Shown: positions 55,729-63,675, counted from the stretch's first letter. The stretch: DNA of 64,000 nucleotides from Georgenia soli (GCF_002563695.1 NZ_PDJI01000004.1:2418001-2482000); one strand, 5' to 3'. The notes: generated by a model not told the origin, from the letters alone. Made by a program: numbers and translations.

Positions 55729-56448
55729 ATGAGTCAGCCCGTCCCGCGCATCGGCGAGGGTGCCGACGTCGAGAGCATCAACGCCTCGATCAACTACACG
55801 ATGTGGTCCGTCTTCGCCACGGCCGCCCCGCTGCCCGGGGACGCCGACGTGCGGGCCTCCCTCGTGGCCGCCGCCCAGGAGGCCGTGGCCGGCACCGGCG
55901 TGGAGGTGCGCGGCTGGTACGACGTGGCTGGGCTGCGCGCGGACGCCGACCTCATGGTGTGGTGGCACGCCGCGACCATCGAGGAGGTGCAGGACGCCTA
56001 CCACCGCCTCCTCGCCTCGGACCTCGGTGCCTTCCTCGAGCCGGTCTGGTCCGTCGTCGGGCTCCACCGCCAGGCGGAGTTCAACAAGCGGCACGTCCCG
56101 GCCTACCTGGCCGGCGAGCAGCCCGGCGACTACCTGTGCGTGTACCCGTTCGTGCGCTCCTACGAGTGGTACCTGCTGCCCGCCGAGGAGCGCAGCGCGA
56201 TGCTCCGCGAGCACGGCATGGCCGCGGTGGACTACCCGGACGTGCGCGCGAACACCGTCTCCGCGTTCGCGCTCGGTGACTACGAGTGGATCCTCGCCTT
56301 CGAGGCGCCCGAGCTGCACCGCATCGTCGACGTCATGCGGGAGCTGCGCGCCGTCGGGGCCCGCCGCCACGTGCGCGAGGAGATCCCCTTCTTCACCGGC
56401 CCGCGCGTGGAGCTGGCCGAGTGGGCGGAGCGCCAGCCCCGCGCGTGA
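55729..56448 (+). CDS. hemQ: coproheme decarboxylase HemQ (ChdC), 239 aa
   Basis: Peroxide-dependent decarboxylation of coproheme to heme b, the last step of the coproporphyrin pathway. It belongs to the chlorite-dismutase-like family. The catalytic Tyr lies in [18 protein letters not shown] near residue 138, and the candidate heme-ligand His in AMLREHG near residue 164. YTMWSVFA at the start is typical of ChdC. The ATG at 55729 follows AAGGAG. The gene stops one base before the convergent fructosamine-kinase-like gene's stop, leaving no intergenic space. Confidence 0.94.
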   Translation: MSQPVPRIGEGADVESINASINYTMWSVFATAAPLPGDADVRASLVAAAQEAVAGTGVEVRGWYDVAGLRADADLMVWWHAATIEEVQDAYHRLLASDLGAFLEPVWSVVGLHRQAEFNKRHVPAYLAGEQPGDYLCVYPFVRSYEWYLLPAEERSAMLREHGMAAVDYPDVRANTVSAFALGDYEWILAFEAPELHRIVDVMRELRAVGARRHVREEIPFFTGPRVELAEWAERQPRA

Positions 56449-57240
56449 CTACGCGTACCGCTCCGCCACGGAGACGGTGCGCGCACCGTACGGGCCGCCG
56501 AACAGGGCGGCGTGCACGATGAGGATGTGCAGCTGGTGCAGCCCGACGCGCTCTGGCCACCCGTCGGCGAGCGGTGAGACCTCGTCGTAGGCCGCCAGGA
56601 CCCGGTCGAGGTACGGGGCCCCGAACACGGCCAGCTGCGCGAGGTCGGACTCGGCGTGCCCGCCCTGCGCCGCGGGGTCGATGAGCGTGGCACCGGTCCC
56701 GGGAGCCCAGAGCACGTTTCCGGACCAGAGGTCCCCGTGCAGTCGTGCCACGCCGTCCACCAGGGCCGGCTGCGGCGCGTCGTACGTCCCGGCCCCCACC
56801 CGCTCGGCGCAGCGCCGGACGGTGCGGGCGCCGTCGTCGTCGATCGAGCCGTTGGCGACGGCGTCCTCGAGGTAGGGCAGGATCCGGTCCGTGGCGTAGA
56901 ACTCGCCCCACGTGCCGCCGTCCTCCGGCGGCGCGTCCCGGAGCGGCAGCGTCGCCCGGCCCATGAAGCCGTGCCCGCCGAACCCCGGCGGCGGGCAGCC
57001 GTGGTGCGGCGCGCCCGCCGCGTGCGTGCGGGCCAGCGCCCGGCCGAAGGCCTCCGCCGTCTGCTCGGTCGGGGCGCCGTGGCTGATGATCCGCGTCTCC
57101 AGGGCGTCCGGCCACACGGCGACCACCTCCGCGACCGCCACCCCGCCCGCTCTCGACGCCTCGGCCAGCCAGCGCAGCCCGGCCACCTCGTAGTGCAGCG
57201 TGCGCGGGTTGCCGTGGTCCGACTTCCGGTACGTCGACAT
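56449..57240 (-). CDS. fructosamine kinase/FN3K-related family protein, 263 aa
   Basis: ATP-dependent kinase of the fructosamine-3-kinase family, which phosphorylates ketoamine adducts on proteins or amines so they decompose (deglycation). The catalytic HGDLWSGNVLW and metal-binding LIDPAAQGGHAESDLAQL are clear. The N-terminal lobe (LHYEVAGLRWLAEAS) is present. The ATG at 57240 is chosen as the start. It is convergent with hemQ with zero spacing, and divergent from the WXG gene pair across 257 bp. Confidence 0.88.
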   Translation of the reverse strand: MSTYRKSDHGNPRTLHYEVAGLRWLAEASRAGGVAVAEVVAVWPDALETRIISHGAPTEQTAEAFGRALARTHAAGAPHHGCPPPGFGGHGFMGRATLPLRDAPPEDGGTWGEFYATDRILPYLEDAVANGSIDDDGARTVRRCAERVGAGTYDAPQPALVDGVARLHGDLWSGNVLWAPGTGATLIDPAAQGGHAESDLAQLAVFGAPYLDRVLAAYDEVSPLADGWPERVGLHQLHILIVHAALFGGPYGARTVSVAERYA

Positions 57241-57360
57241 GGCGCCATCCTGGCCGCCCCTCGGACTGCCCGCACAGCGATCAGGCCCGCCGCGTAGGGG
57301 CGGCTGTCGACACAGCTGCCGAGTGCGACGGGGGCCGTCCACAGGAGGGTGGGGTGCGTC

Positions 57361-57390
57361 GTCGTCCACAGTGGCGCGCCGGTGGACGAC
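57361..57390. promoter_or_regulatory. 9-bp inverted repeat upstream of the WXG-hydrolase pair
   Basis: GTCGTCCAC (57361-57369) and GTGGACGAC (57382-57390) are exact inverted repeats with a 12-nt spacer, ~108 bp before the WXG gene start. A further GTCCACAG lies at 57338-57345. Candidate operator or divergent terminator; no recognised consensus. Confidence 0.4.
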
Positions 57391-57497
57391 CGGCACCCGC
57401 GGGCCCTGCCTAGCGTGCTGACCGGGACGGACGGACGGGGCCGGGGCGGCGCGGCCGGTGCAGTCCGGGCGGCGGCTGCCACGAGGAGGGGGCACGG

Positions 57498-57776
57498 ATG
57501 AGCGAGGCGCCGAGGTGCTACCCGGGCGACGGCGGGATCTCGGCCATGCGGGCCGACATCCAGGCGGCGCTCGGCCGGCTCGGGGAGGCCCAGGCGCAGC
57601 TGCGCGCGGCGTTCCCGGCCGACTGGACCGGCGCCGGGGCGAGCACCTTCACCGACGTGGTGCTGTCCGTCCTGCACCACTCCCAGTCCGTCGACCGGGC
57701 GCTGCGGGTGGCGGACCACGCCGCGGCGGTGGCCGACGCCGAGCTCGAGGCCCGCCTCGCGGGAGGGACGGTATGA
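57498..57776 (+). CDS. WXG100-like small helical protein, 92 aa
   Basis: Short all-alpha protein with a central WTG (residues 43-45) between two amphipathic helices (MRADIQAALGRLGEAQAQLRA and LHHSQSVDRALRVADHAAAV), the plan of WXG100/ESX proteins. Length of ~92 fits. No C-terminal YxxxD/E secretion motif is visible, so it may need its partner for export or not be exported. The ATG at 57498 has GGAGGGGG just upstream. Coupled to the downstream hydrolase gene by an ATGA overlap. No ESX ATPase or membrane genes are in the window. Confidence 0.65.
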   Translation: MSEAPRCYPGDGGISAMRADIQAALGRLGEAQAQLRAAFPADWTGAGASTFTDVVLSVLHHSQSVDRALRVADHAAAVADAELEARLAGGTV

Positions 57777-59260
57777 CCAGACTGCGCAGCGAGCCGGACG
57801 TCGGATGGACACCCGCCGGGCGCGAGCCGTGGGCCACGCGGGTCATGGTGACCGGCGGCAGGGCGGCCATGTCCGTCGACACGGCCGAGCTGGCCGCCCT
57901 GCGTGCGAGGCTGCTCGACGCCGCGGATCTCGTCGCGGACGCCGACCGGCGGGCGGGCGCCATCGAGGCGCACGTGCTGGACTACCTCACCCAGCTGGTC
58001 CCGTCGGTCCTGACGGTGCAGGAACGGCTACGCGAGGCGCGGTTCCTCGGTGACGGCCTGCAGGCGCTCGAGCGGCGCATCCGGGACCTCGCCGACGACC
58101 TCGAGCTCCAGCGGCTCTGGTACGAGGAGGCAGAACGGCGTGCGACGACCGCCTTCGGCCCGCCGCCGTTGCGCTACGCGGTCGCGCTCGCGCCGCCGAA
58201 GCTCATGCCGACGCGCGTGTGGCTGGCGCTCCGTGGGCTCGACGTCGCAAGGGTCGGCGGTCATCTGGTCTCGGCCCGCGCGAGCCTGCAGCAGTCGGCG
58301 GTGCCCGACGCGATCCTCGCCCAGCGCCACACCGCGGCCCTCGCCGAGCACCTGCAGTACATGAACCACGAGGTGGTCTTCGGCAAGGTCGTGCTCGACG
58401 GCGAGCTGGTGGACGTCAGCGACCTCACCCCGGTGCAGCGCTCGGCGGTGGGGATGCTGCCCTGGCTCACCAACCTCTCCGTGCTGCCGAACCGCGGACG
58501 CACCTACGACGGCGTCGCCGCGGGCGCGCTCGCCACCACGCTGGGCAGGCCCGTGCCGGTCCCGCGCACCGAGTCGGACGTGCTCGGACGCATCCCCGCG
58601 CTGGAGGAGGAGATCGCGCTCCGGGGCACGGGGGCGGTGGAGATCCTGCGCACCACCGCCCCGGACGGGAGCCGGCACTGGACCGTGGTCATCCCGGGCA
58701 CGCAGGACCCGTGGGCCGGTGGCGAGAACCCGATGGACAACGAGACGAACCTGCGCGCGATGGCCGGCCTGCGCACCGACCTGGCGATCGGGGTCGCGGC
58801 GGCGATGCACCAGGCGGGCATCTCCCGCGGCGAGCCTGTCGCCCTGGTGGGCCACAGCCAGGGAGGGCTGGTCGCCACGCGCCTGGCCGCGGACCCTGTC
58901 CTACGGCGAGAGTTCCGGATCTCCACCGTGCTCACCGCCGGCAGCCCGGTCGCCACCGTGAAGGTGCCCGCCGGGGTGGAGGTGCTCAGCCTGGAGCACG
59001 TCCAGGACCCCGTCGTCGGGCTCGACGGCGCCCCCAACGAGCCCGCCCCCAACCACGTCACGGTCGCCGTCGGCGGGCCCGAGCCGCCCTCTCTCGGTGA
59101 CGCGCACCGGCTGCCCGGCTACCGGGCCGCGGCTGACCTGCTGCCCGGCATCCAGGACCCGGCGGTGGAGCAGTGGCTCACGCGCAGCCGGGACGCCATG
59201 GGCGTGACGGAGGAGGGGGCGCGGACAGAGTCTCTCGTGTTCGAGATCCGGCGCCGATGA
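57773..59260 (+). CDS. WXG-coupled protein with N-terminal helical region and C-terminal serine alpha/beta-hydrolase domain, 495 aa
   Basis: Residues ~40-240 are mainly amphipathic helices (ELAALRARLLDAADLVADADRR, QALERRIRDLADDLELQRLWYEEAERR), resembling the long helical part of secreted WXG/LXG effectors. Residues ~285-470 form a lipase-like hydrolase: VVIPGTQDPW oxyanion region, nucleophile elbow VALVGHSQGGLVA with Ser 362, and downstream Asp (~412) and His (~428) candidates. Membrane anchors and signal peptide are absent. A phospholipase-type effector or a cell-envelope hydrolase delivered with the WXG partner is a reasonable inference; no immunity gene is obvious next door. Confidence 0.7.
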   Translation: MTRLRSEPDVGWTPAGREPWATRVMVTGGRAAMSVDTAELAALRARLLDAADLVADADRRAGAIEAHVLDYLTQLVPSVLTVQERLREARFLGDGLQALERRIRDLADDLELQRLWYEEAERRATTAFGPPPLRYAVALAPPKLMPTRVWLALRGLDVARVGGHLVSARASLQQSAVPDAILAQRHTAALAEHLQYMNHEVVFGKVVLDGELVDVSDLTPVQRSAVGMLPWLTNLSVLPNRGRTYDGVAAGALATTLGRPVPVPRTESDVLGRIPALEEEIALRGTGAVEILRTTAPDGSRHWTVVIPGTQDPWAGGENPMDNETNLRAMAGLRTDLAIGVAAAMHQAGISRGEPVALVGHSQGGLVATRLAADPVLRREFRISTVLTAGSPVATVKVPAGVEVLSLEHVQDPVVGLDGAPNEPAPNHVTVAVGGPEPPSLGDAHRLPGYRAAADLLPGIQDPAVEQWLTRSRDAMGVTEEGARTESLVFEIRRR

Positions 59261-59269
59261 CGCGGCGCC

Positions 59270-59995
59270 TCAGGGCCGCAGCACCTCGACGGCGACAGCG
59301 TGGGCCACCCCCACCGCACGCCCGGTCGTCCCGAGCATCTCGCCGAGCATCTCGGCGGGCACCGGGGCGGAGTCGCCAAGGCCGGCCAGGTACTCCGCGT
59401 GCGCCTCCAACGACGCCACGCCGGCCGCGAAGCCTTCGGTGACGTCCACCGCGTGCGCGGAGAGCGGCGAGCCGAACGCGAGCACCGTCTGCACACCGTT
59501 CCAGGGCTCGAGCCCCTCGCCGACGAGGTCGGGGAAGACCCACCGGTTGCCCGCGTCGCGCACCGCGTCCACCACCGCCCGGCCCACGGCGACGTGGTCG
59601 GCCTGGTTCAGCACGCCGCCCGGCCAGGTCTCACGGAACCCGCCGGTGACCACGGTGTCGGGCCGGAACCGGCGAACCTGTGCGGCGATGGCCCGCCGCA
59701 GCTGGAGCGAGTACTCGACCGTCCCGTCCGGGAAGCCGAGGAAGCACAGGTCGGTCACCCCGACGCGTGCGCACGCCTCCCGCTGCTCGCGCTCGCGCAA
59801 CGGCTTGGCGCGCTCCGGTGCGAGCGAGTCGATCCCCGCCTCGCCGCTGGTCACCACCGCGTAGGCCACCTCCACGCCGCGCGCCGTCCAGCACGCCACC
59901 GCGGCGGCGCCGCCGTACTCCATGTCGTCGGGGTGGGCGACCACGGCGAGAACCCTCGCGAGGTCTGTGTCGTCGAACAGGCTGAGCGTCTCCAT
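59270..59995 (-). CDS. PIG-L family (LmbE-like) zinc deacetylase, 241 aa
   Basis: Metal-dependent de-N-acetylase fold. The Zn motif AHPDDMEYGG near residue 20 and NQADHVAVG (third ligand) are visible, with SGEAGIDSL and LCFLGFPDGTVEYS as typical intermediate blocks. Actinobacterial members include MshB and Mca (mycothiol) and glycan deacetylases; here substrate assignment is not possible. The ATG at 59995 is used. It is convergent with the WXG-hydrolase pair with a 9-bp gap, and follows the holin-like gene at 20 bp on the same strand. Confidence 0.88.
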   Translation of the reverse strand: METLSLFDDTDLARVLAVVAHPDDMEYGGAAAVACWTARGVEVAYAVVTSGEAGIDSLAPERAKPLREREQREACARVGVTDLCFLGFPDGTVEYSLQLRRAIAAQVRRFRPDTVVTGGFRETWPGGVLNQADHVAVGRAVVDAVRDAGNRWVFPDLVGEGLEPWNGVQTVLAFGSPLSAHAVDVTEGFAAGVASLEAHAEYLAGLGDSAPVPAEMLGEMLGTTGRAVGVAHAVAVEVLRP

Positions 59996-60015
59996 GGCCC
60001 CAGCGTGCCCGAGGG

Positions 60016-60396
60016 TCAACGCTGGTCGCCGGGGATGAGCAGCTGCAGCACCCAGGTGGCGACCGAGATGATCAGCCCGCCCACGAGGGCGTTCCAGAAC
60101 CCGTCGACCTGCAGGCCGAAGTCGGTGAACGAGGTGATCCACCCGGTCAGCATCAGCATCAGGGCGTTCACGACCAGGAAGAACAGCCCGAGCGTGAGGA
60201 TGTAGAAGGGCAGCGACAGCAGCGCCACCACCGGCCGGACGAACATGTTCACCACCGTGAACACCGCCGCCACCACGGCGAGCTCGAGCAGCGTCGACCC
60301 GGTGCTCGAGGTGGGGGCGAGCTCGATGCCGTCGAGCAGCCAGGCGCAGAACCAGATGGCGGCGGCGTTGACGAGAAGCTGCACGACGAACCTCAT
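60016..60396 (-). CDS. phage holin family 4 (DUF/PF04020-like) membrane protein, 126 aa
   Basis: Four hydrophobic segments of nearly even spacing: FVVQLLVNAAAIWFCAWLLDG, LLELAVVAAVFTVVNMFVRPV, LPFYILTLGLFFLVVNALMLM, and WNALVGGLIISVATWVLQLL. The NMFVRPVVALLSLPFYILTLGLF pattern is diagnostic of the Phage_holin_4_2 family, which is widespread outside phages and of unknown function. There are no phage genes around. The ATG at 60396 begins MRFVVQLL; longer starts give a polar, unconserved leader. Confidence 0.85.
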   Translation of the reverse strand: MRFVVQLLVNAAAIWFCAWLLDGIELAPTSSTGSTLLELAVVAAVFTVVNMFVRPVVALLSLPFYILTLGLFFLVVNALMLMLTGWITSFTDFGLQVDGFWNALVGGLIISVATWVLQLLIPGDQR

Positions 60397-60446
60397 GGAG
60401 CCGATCCTGCCACCGGGCGTCCGGGAAGTGACGGACTTCGCCCGCG

Positions 60447-60452
60447 TACGAT
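60447..60452 (+). promoter_or_regulatory. candidate -10 box for a leaderless LysE transcript
   Basis: TACGAT at 60447-60452 ends eight bases before the GTG start at 60461, the spacing expected if transcription begins at the start codon. No ribosome site is visible before the GTG. The -35 region is not convincing. Confidence 0.35.
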
Positions 60453-60460
60453 CGGCGCCC

Positions 60461-61060
60461 GTGTCCTCAGCCCTCGCCGGGCTCCTCACCGGCCTGTCGC
60501 TCATCGTCGCCATCGGCGCGCAGAACGCCTTCGTCCTGCGTCAGGGGCTCGCACGCCGCCACGTCGGCGTGGTCGTCGCGATCTGCGCCGTCTCCGACGC
60601 GCTGCTCATCCTGGCCGGGGTGGGCGGCGTGGGCGCCGTCGTGCGGGACCACCCCACCCTGCTGACCGTCCTGCGGTGGGTGGGCGCCGCGTACCTGCTG
60701 GGGTACGGCGTCCTCTCGCTGCTGCGGCTACGCAGGCCGCAGGGGCTGGACGCGGCGCAGACCCGCGCGGGCAGCCTGGGCTCCGCCGTCGTCACGACCC
60801 TCGCGCTGACCTACCTCAACCCGCACGTCTACCTCGACACCGTCCTCATGCTCGGCTCTATCGCCAACCAGCACGGCGACCCGGGCAGGTGGTGGTTCGC
60901 CGCCGGCGCCGCCACCGGGAGCGTCATCTGGTTCACCTCGCTCGGGTTCGGCGCCCGGGCTGCGTCGCACGTGCTCGCCCGGCCCGTGACCTGGCGGGTG
61001 CTGGACCTCGTGATCGGCGTCGTCATGATCGCCCTGGCCGTCCGCCTGCTCCTCGGGTAA
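60461..61060 (+). CDS. LysE/ArgO family amino-acid exporter, 199 aa
   Basis: Six-helix membrane exporter. GLSLIVAIGAQNAFVLRQGL is the classic LysE N-terminal motif with the GAQNAFVL core, and ALTYLNPHVYLDTVLMLGS is the second conserved block with the NPHV turn. The family exports lysine, arginine or related basic amino acids. The GTG at 60461 starts the mature family sequence directly; an in-frame extension upstream overlaps the divergent holin-like gene and is rejected. Five 19-bp tandem repeats follow the stop. Confidence 0.9.
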   Translation: MSSALAGLLTGLSLIVAIGAQNAFVLRQGLARRHVGVVVAICAVSDALLILAGVGGVGAVVRDHPTLLTVLRWVGAAYLLGYGVLSLLRLRRPQGLDAAQTRAGSLGSAVVTTLALTYLNPHVYLDTVLMLGSIANQHGDPGRWWFAAGAATGSVIWFTSLGFGARAASHVLARPVTWRVLDLVIGVVMIALAVRLLLG

Positions 61061-61095
61061 CCGGCCGCGCCCACGACCTCTCCGGGAGGACGTGA

Positions 61096-61190
61096 CGGCT
61101 CACGGAGAACTTGACGTCTCACGGAGATTTTGACCGCTCACGGAGAACTTGACGTCTCGGGGAGGAGTTGACGACTCGGGGAGGAGTTGA
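61096..61190 (+). repeat. 19-bp tandem repeat array, locus 3 (five units)
   Basis: Five contiguous 19-bp units at 61096-61114, 61115-61133, 61134-61152, 61153-61171 and 61172-61190. The second-unit form is CGTCTCACGGAGATTTTGA; later units drift to CGACTCGGGGAGGAGTTGA. Period is exact. The array lies 35 bp after the LysE stop and ~64 bp before the hisC-like ATG, so it could affect either gene. Confidence 0.9.
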
Positions 61191-61254
61191 CGACTCGCCG
61201 GGGGTGGGCGGACGGGCGGGACAGGGCATCCTCGGCGGGGTGGACAATGACCCC

Positions 61255-62355
61255 ATGGCGAACGCACGCACCTCCGTCATCCTGCGGCCCGACATCGACG
61301 CCCTTCCCGCCTACGTCCCCGGCGAGCGGGGCACGAGGGGGCGGCAGGTCTACAAGCTCTCCAGCAACGAGGTGCCGTTCCCGATCCTGCCGGCCGTCGC
61401 CGCCGCGCTGTCGGACGTCGGCCCCGACCTCAACCGGTACCCCGACATGCACGCCACGCAGCTGGTCGAGGCGCTGGCCGCGCACCACGGCACCAAGCCG
61501 GAGCGGATCACGGTCGGCAACGGCTCCGTCGCGGTGCTCGCCCACGTCCTGACCGCCGTCTGCGAGCCGGGCGACGAGGTCGTGATGGCCTGGCGCTCCT
61601 TCGAGGCCTACCCCATCGCCGTCCAGGTGGCTGGCGCCCGGGCGGTCCAGGTGCCTGTCGACGACGCCGGCCGGCACGACCTGGACGCCATGGCGGCCGC
61701 GATCACCGACCGCACCCGTGCGGTGCTGCTGTGCAGCCCGAACAACCCGACCGGACCGGCGCTGACCCAGTCCGAGGTGCGCCGCTTCCTCGGGACCGTC
61801 CCGCCGGGCGTGCTGGTGCTCCTCGACGAGGCCTACCTGGAGTTCGTCCGCCAGGACGACCCGACCGACGGCGTCGCGCTGGTCGACGAGCACAAGAACC
61901 TGGTGGTGCTGCGGACCTTCTCCAAGGCCTACGGGCTGGCCGGGCTCCGGGTCGGCTACGCCGTCGCCCGCCGCCGCCTCACCACCGGCTTCCGTGCGGC
62001 GGCCACCCCGTTCGGCGTCAACTCCATGGCGCTCGCGGGCGCCGTCGCGGCCCTGAACTGCCAGGACCAGGTCAGGGACCGGGTGGAGCAGGTCGTCGCC
62101 GAGCGCACCCGCGTGACCGCCGCCCTGGCTGAGCAGGGCTGGCAGATCCCCGACCCGCAGGGCAACTTCGTCTGGCTCGACCTCGGCCGGCGCGCCACCG
62201 CGTTCGCGGACGCGGCGCGGGCGCGCGGGGTGCTCGTGCGGGCCTTCGCCGGCGAGGGCGTGCGCGTCTCGATGGGGGAGCGGGAGGGCAACGACCTCTT
62301 CCTCGACATCGCGGCCGACTGGCTGCGCGACCGCGCGGGTCTGCCCGTCTCCTGA
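61255..62355 (+). CDS. histidinol-phosphate/aromatic aminotransferase (HisC/Pat type), 366 aa
   Basis: Class I/II PLP aminotransferase. LSSNEVPFPILPAV and NRYPDMHATQL match the N-terminal HisC/Pat blocks; LLCSPNNPTGPAL holds the conserved Asn; LVVLRTFSKAYGLAGLRVGYAV carries the PLP Lys; the C-terminal VRVSMGEREGNDLFL holds the carboxylate-binding Arg. Sequence style fits the actinobacterial Pat/HisC2 group, which may act on phenylalanine/tyrosine keto acids or histidinol phosphate. The ATG at 61255 begins MANARTSVILRP. The stop codon lies inside the left TCCTGAC repeat flanking the IS110 insertion. Confidence 0.9.
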   Translation: MANARTSVILRPDIDALPAYVPGERGTRGRQVYKLSSNEVPFPILPAVAAALSDVGPDLNRYPDMHATQLVEALAAHHGTKPERITVGNGSVAVLAHVLTAVCEPGDEVVMAWRSFEAYPIAVQVAGARAVQVPVDDAGRHDLDAMAAAITDRTRAVLLCSPNNPTGPALTQSEVRRFLGTVPPGVLVLLDEAYLEFVRQDDPTDGVALVDEHKNLVVLRTFSKAYGLAGLRVGYAVARRRLTTGFRAAATPFGVNSMALAGAVAALNCQDQVRDRVEQVVAERTRVTAALAEQGWQIPDPQGNFVWLDLGRRATAFADAARARGVLVRAFAGEGVRVSMGEREGNDLFLDIAADWLRDRAGLPVS

Positions 62356-62356
62356 C

Positions 62357-62613
62357 TGTGAGGATTCCTCTTGCAGCCTGTTGATGGTGGGCTGTGGGCG
62401 GTGATTGCGGACGTGACCCTTCGACTGACTGGCTTCGTGCCTTGCGCGCGACTTGTCCGTTCGTGGTCGCCGGCCCCGGCCCAGCCGGAGCAGCTGGCCT
62501 GATCAGGAGCTTGACCGTCGGCGTAGCCGCGCCGACGTGTCCCGTCACAGTCCTGCCGAAGCTCCGACCTGGACCGGAACCGTTTCGCGTCCGTCCAGGC
62601 AACAGGAGAACGC
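62357..62613 (+). ncRNA. candidate IS110 bridge RNA region
   Basis: IS110-group elements encode a structured bridge RNA in the noncoding end upstream of the transposase that pairs with target and donor DNA. Here the region has visible hairpins: GTCGGCG/CGCCGAC (62517-62523 and 62530-62536, loop TAGCCG) and the self-complementary CCTGATCAGG (62498-62507). Exact RNA ends and guide loops cannot be fixed by eye, so only the region is given. Confidence 0.4.
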
Positions 62614-63675
62614 ATGACCAGTGTGACCAGACTGTCCGAGGTTGTCGACGTCATCATCGGTGTCGACACCCATGTCCAGACCCACACCGCCGCGGCCGTC
62701 GAGGCCCGCACCGGGGCGCTGCTAGGCCAGATCACGGTGGAGACGACCCCGGCCGGGTACGAGGAGCTGACCGCCTTCGCCGATGAGCACGCCGCCCTGC
62801 GGGCCTGGGCGATCGAGGGCACCGGTGGCCACGGCGCGGGGCTGGCCCGTCACCTCGCCCATGACCAGGAGGTCGTGGTCGAGCTCGACCGGCCCGAGCG
62901 GGCCCGCCGTCGCAACGGGGCCAAGTCCGACCCGCTCGACGCCGAGCGTGCCGCCCGGGAGGCGATGGCCCGGACCCGGTTGGGCACCCCGCGTGCGGGC
63001 GGGGACCGCCAGGCCCTGTCCGTCCTGCTCGCCGCCCGCCGCTCCGCGGTCGAGGCAGCCACCCTCGCTCAGCGTCAGCTCTTCAGCCTGGTCATCGCCG
63101 CCCCTGAACCGATCCGGGCCCGGTTCCGCGGAAAGAAGATTCCCGCCATGGTCGCCACCGCCGCCGTGTTGCGGCTGGACCCGTCCTGGGACACCGAGAC
63201 GACCACGACCGTGACCGTGCTGCGCTCTCTCGCCCGGCGTGCCCGTGACCTCGCCGCCGAGGCCGCGGAACACGAGAAGGCGATCCTGGCCATCGTGCGG
63301 GCCTGGCGCCCCGATCTCCTCGACCAGATCGGCGTCGGCCCCATCGTCGCCGCGACCGTGCTCTGCGCCTGGTCCCACCCCGGGCGGGTGCACTCCGAGG
63401 CCGCGTTCGCCATGCTCGCCGGCGTCGCCCCGATCCCCGCCAACAGTGGCCAGACCACCACCAGGTACCGCCTCAACCGCTACGGCGACCGCCAGCTCAA
63501 CCGCGCCCTGCACACCGTCGCCCTGTCCCGGCAGCGCTACCACCAGCCCACCCGCGACTACACCGCCCGCCGCACCAGCGAGGGCAAGACTCCGCGAGAG
63601 ATCAAACGCTGCCTCAAGCGCTACATCGCCCGAGACCTCTACCGACTCCTCGAGAACCCCTCACCCACCACTTGA
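62614..63675 (+). CDS. IS110-family DEDD transposase/recombinase, 353 aa
   Basis: N-terminal RuvC-like DEDD domain: Asp in IIGVDTHVQTHTAA, Glu in WAIEGTGGHGAGLA, and the Asp pair in AKSDPLDAERAAREA. The C-terminal Tnp domain carries the catalytic Ser in PIPANSGQTTTRYRLNRYGDRQLNRALHTVAL. Length of 353 is normal, and the frame is intact, so the element may be active. The ATG at 62614 is preceded by AGGAGAACGC. IS110 recombinases work with the bridge RNA encoded in their own noncoding end. Confidence 0.95.
   Translation: MTSVTRLSEVVDVIIGVDTHVQTHTAAAVEARTGALLGQITVETTPAGYEELTAFADEHAALRAWAIEGTGGHGAGLARHLAHDQEVVVELDRPERARRRNGAKSDPLDAERAAREAMARTRLGTPRAGGDRQALSVLLAARRSAVEAATLAQRQLFSLVIAAPEPIRARFRGKKIPAMVATAAVLRLDPSWDTETTTTVTVLRSLARRARDLAAEAAEHEKAILAIVRAWRPDLLDQIGVGPIVAATVLCAWSHPGRVHSEAAFAMLAGVAPIPANSGQTTTRYRLNRYGDRQLNRALHTVALSRQRYHQPTRDYTARRTSEGKTPREIKRCLKRYIARDLYRLLENPSPTT

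Noticed and set aside
57498..59260. Complete type VII secretion locus
   Set aside because: No EccB, EccC, EccD, EccE or mycosin genes are in the window; only a WXG-type partner and a candidate effector are visible.
60016..60396. Prophage remnant suggested by the holin-family protein
   Set aside because: The family is common in non-phage chromosomal settings and no other phage genes are nearby.
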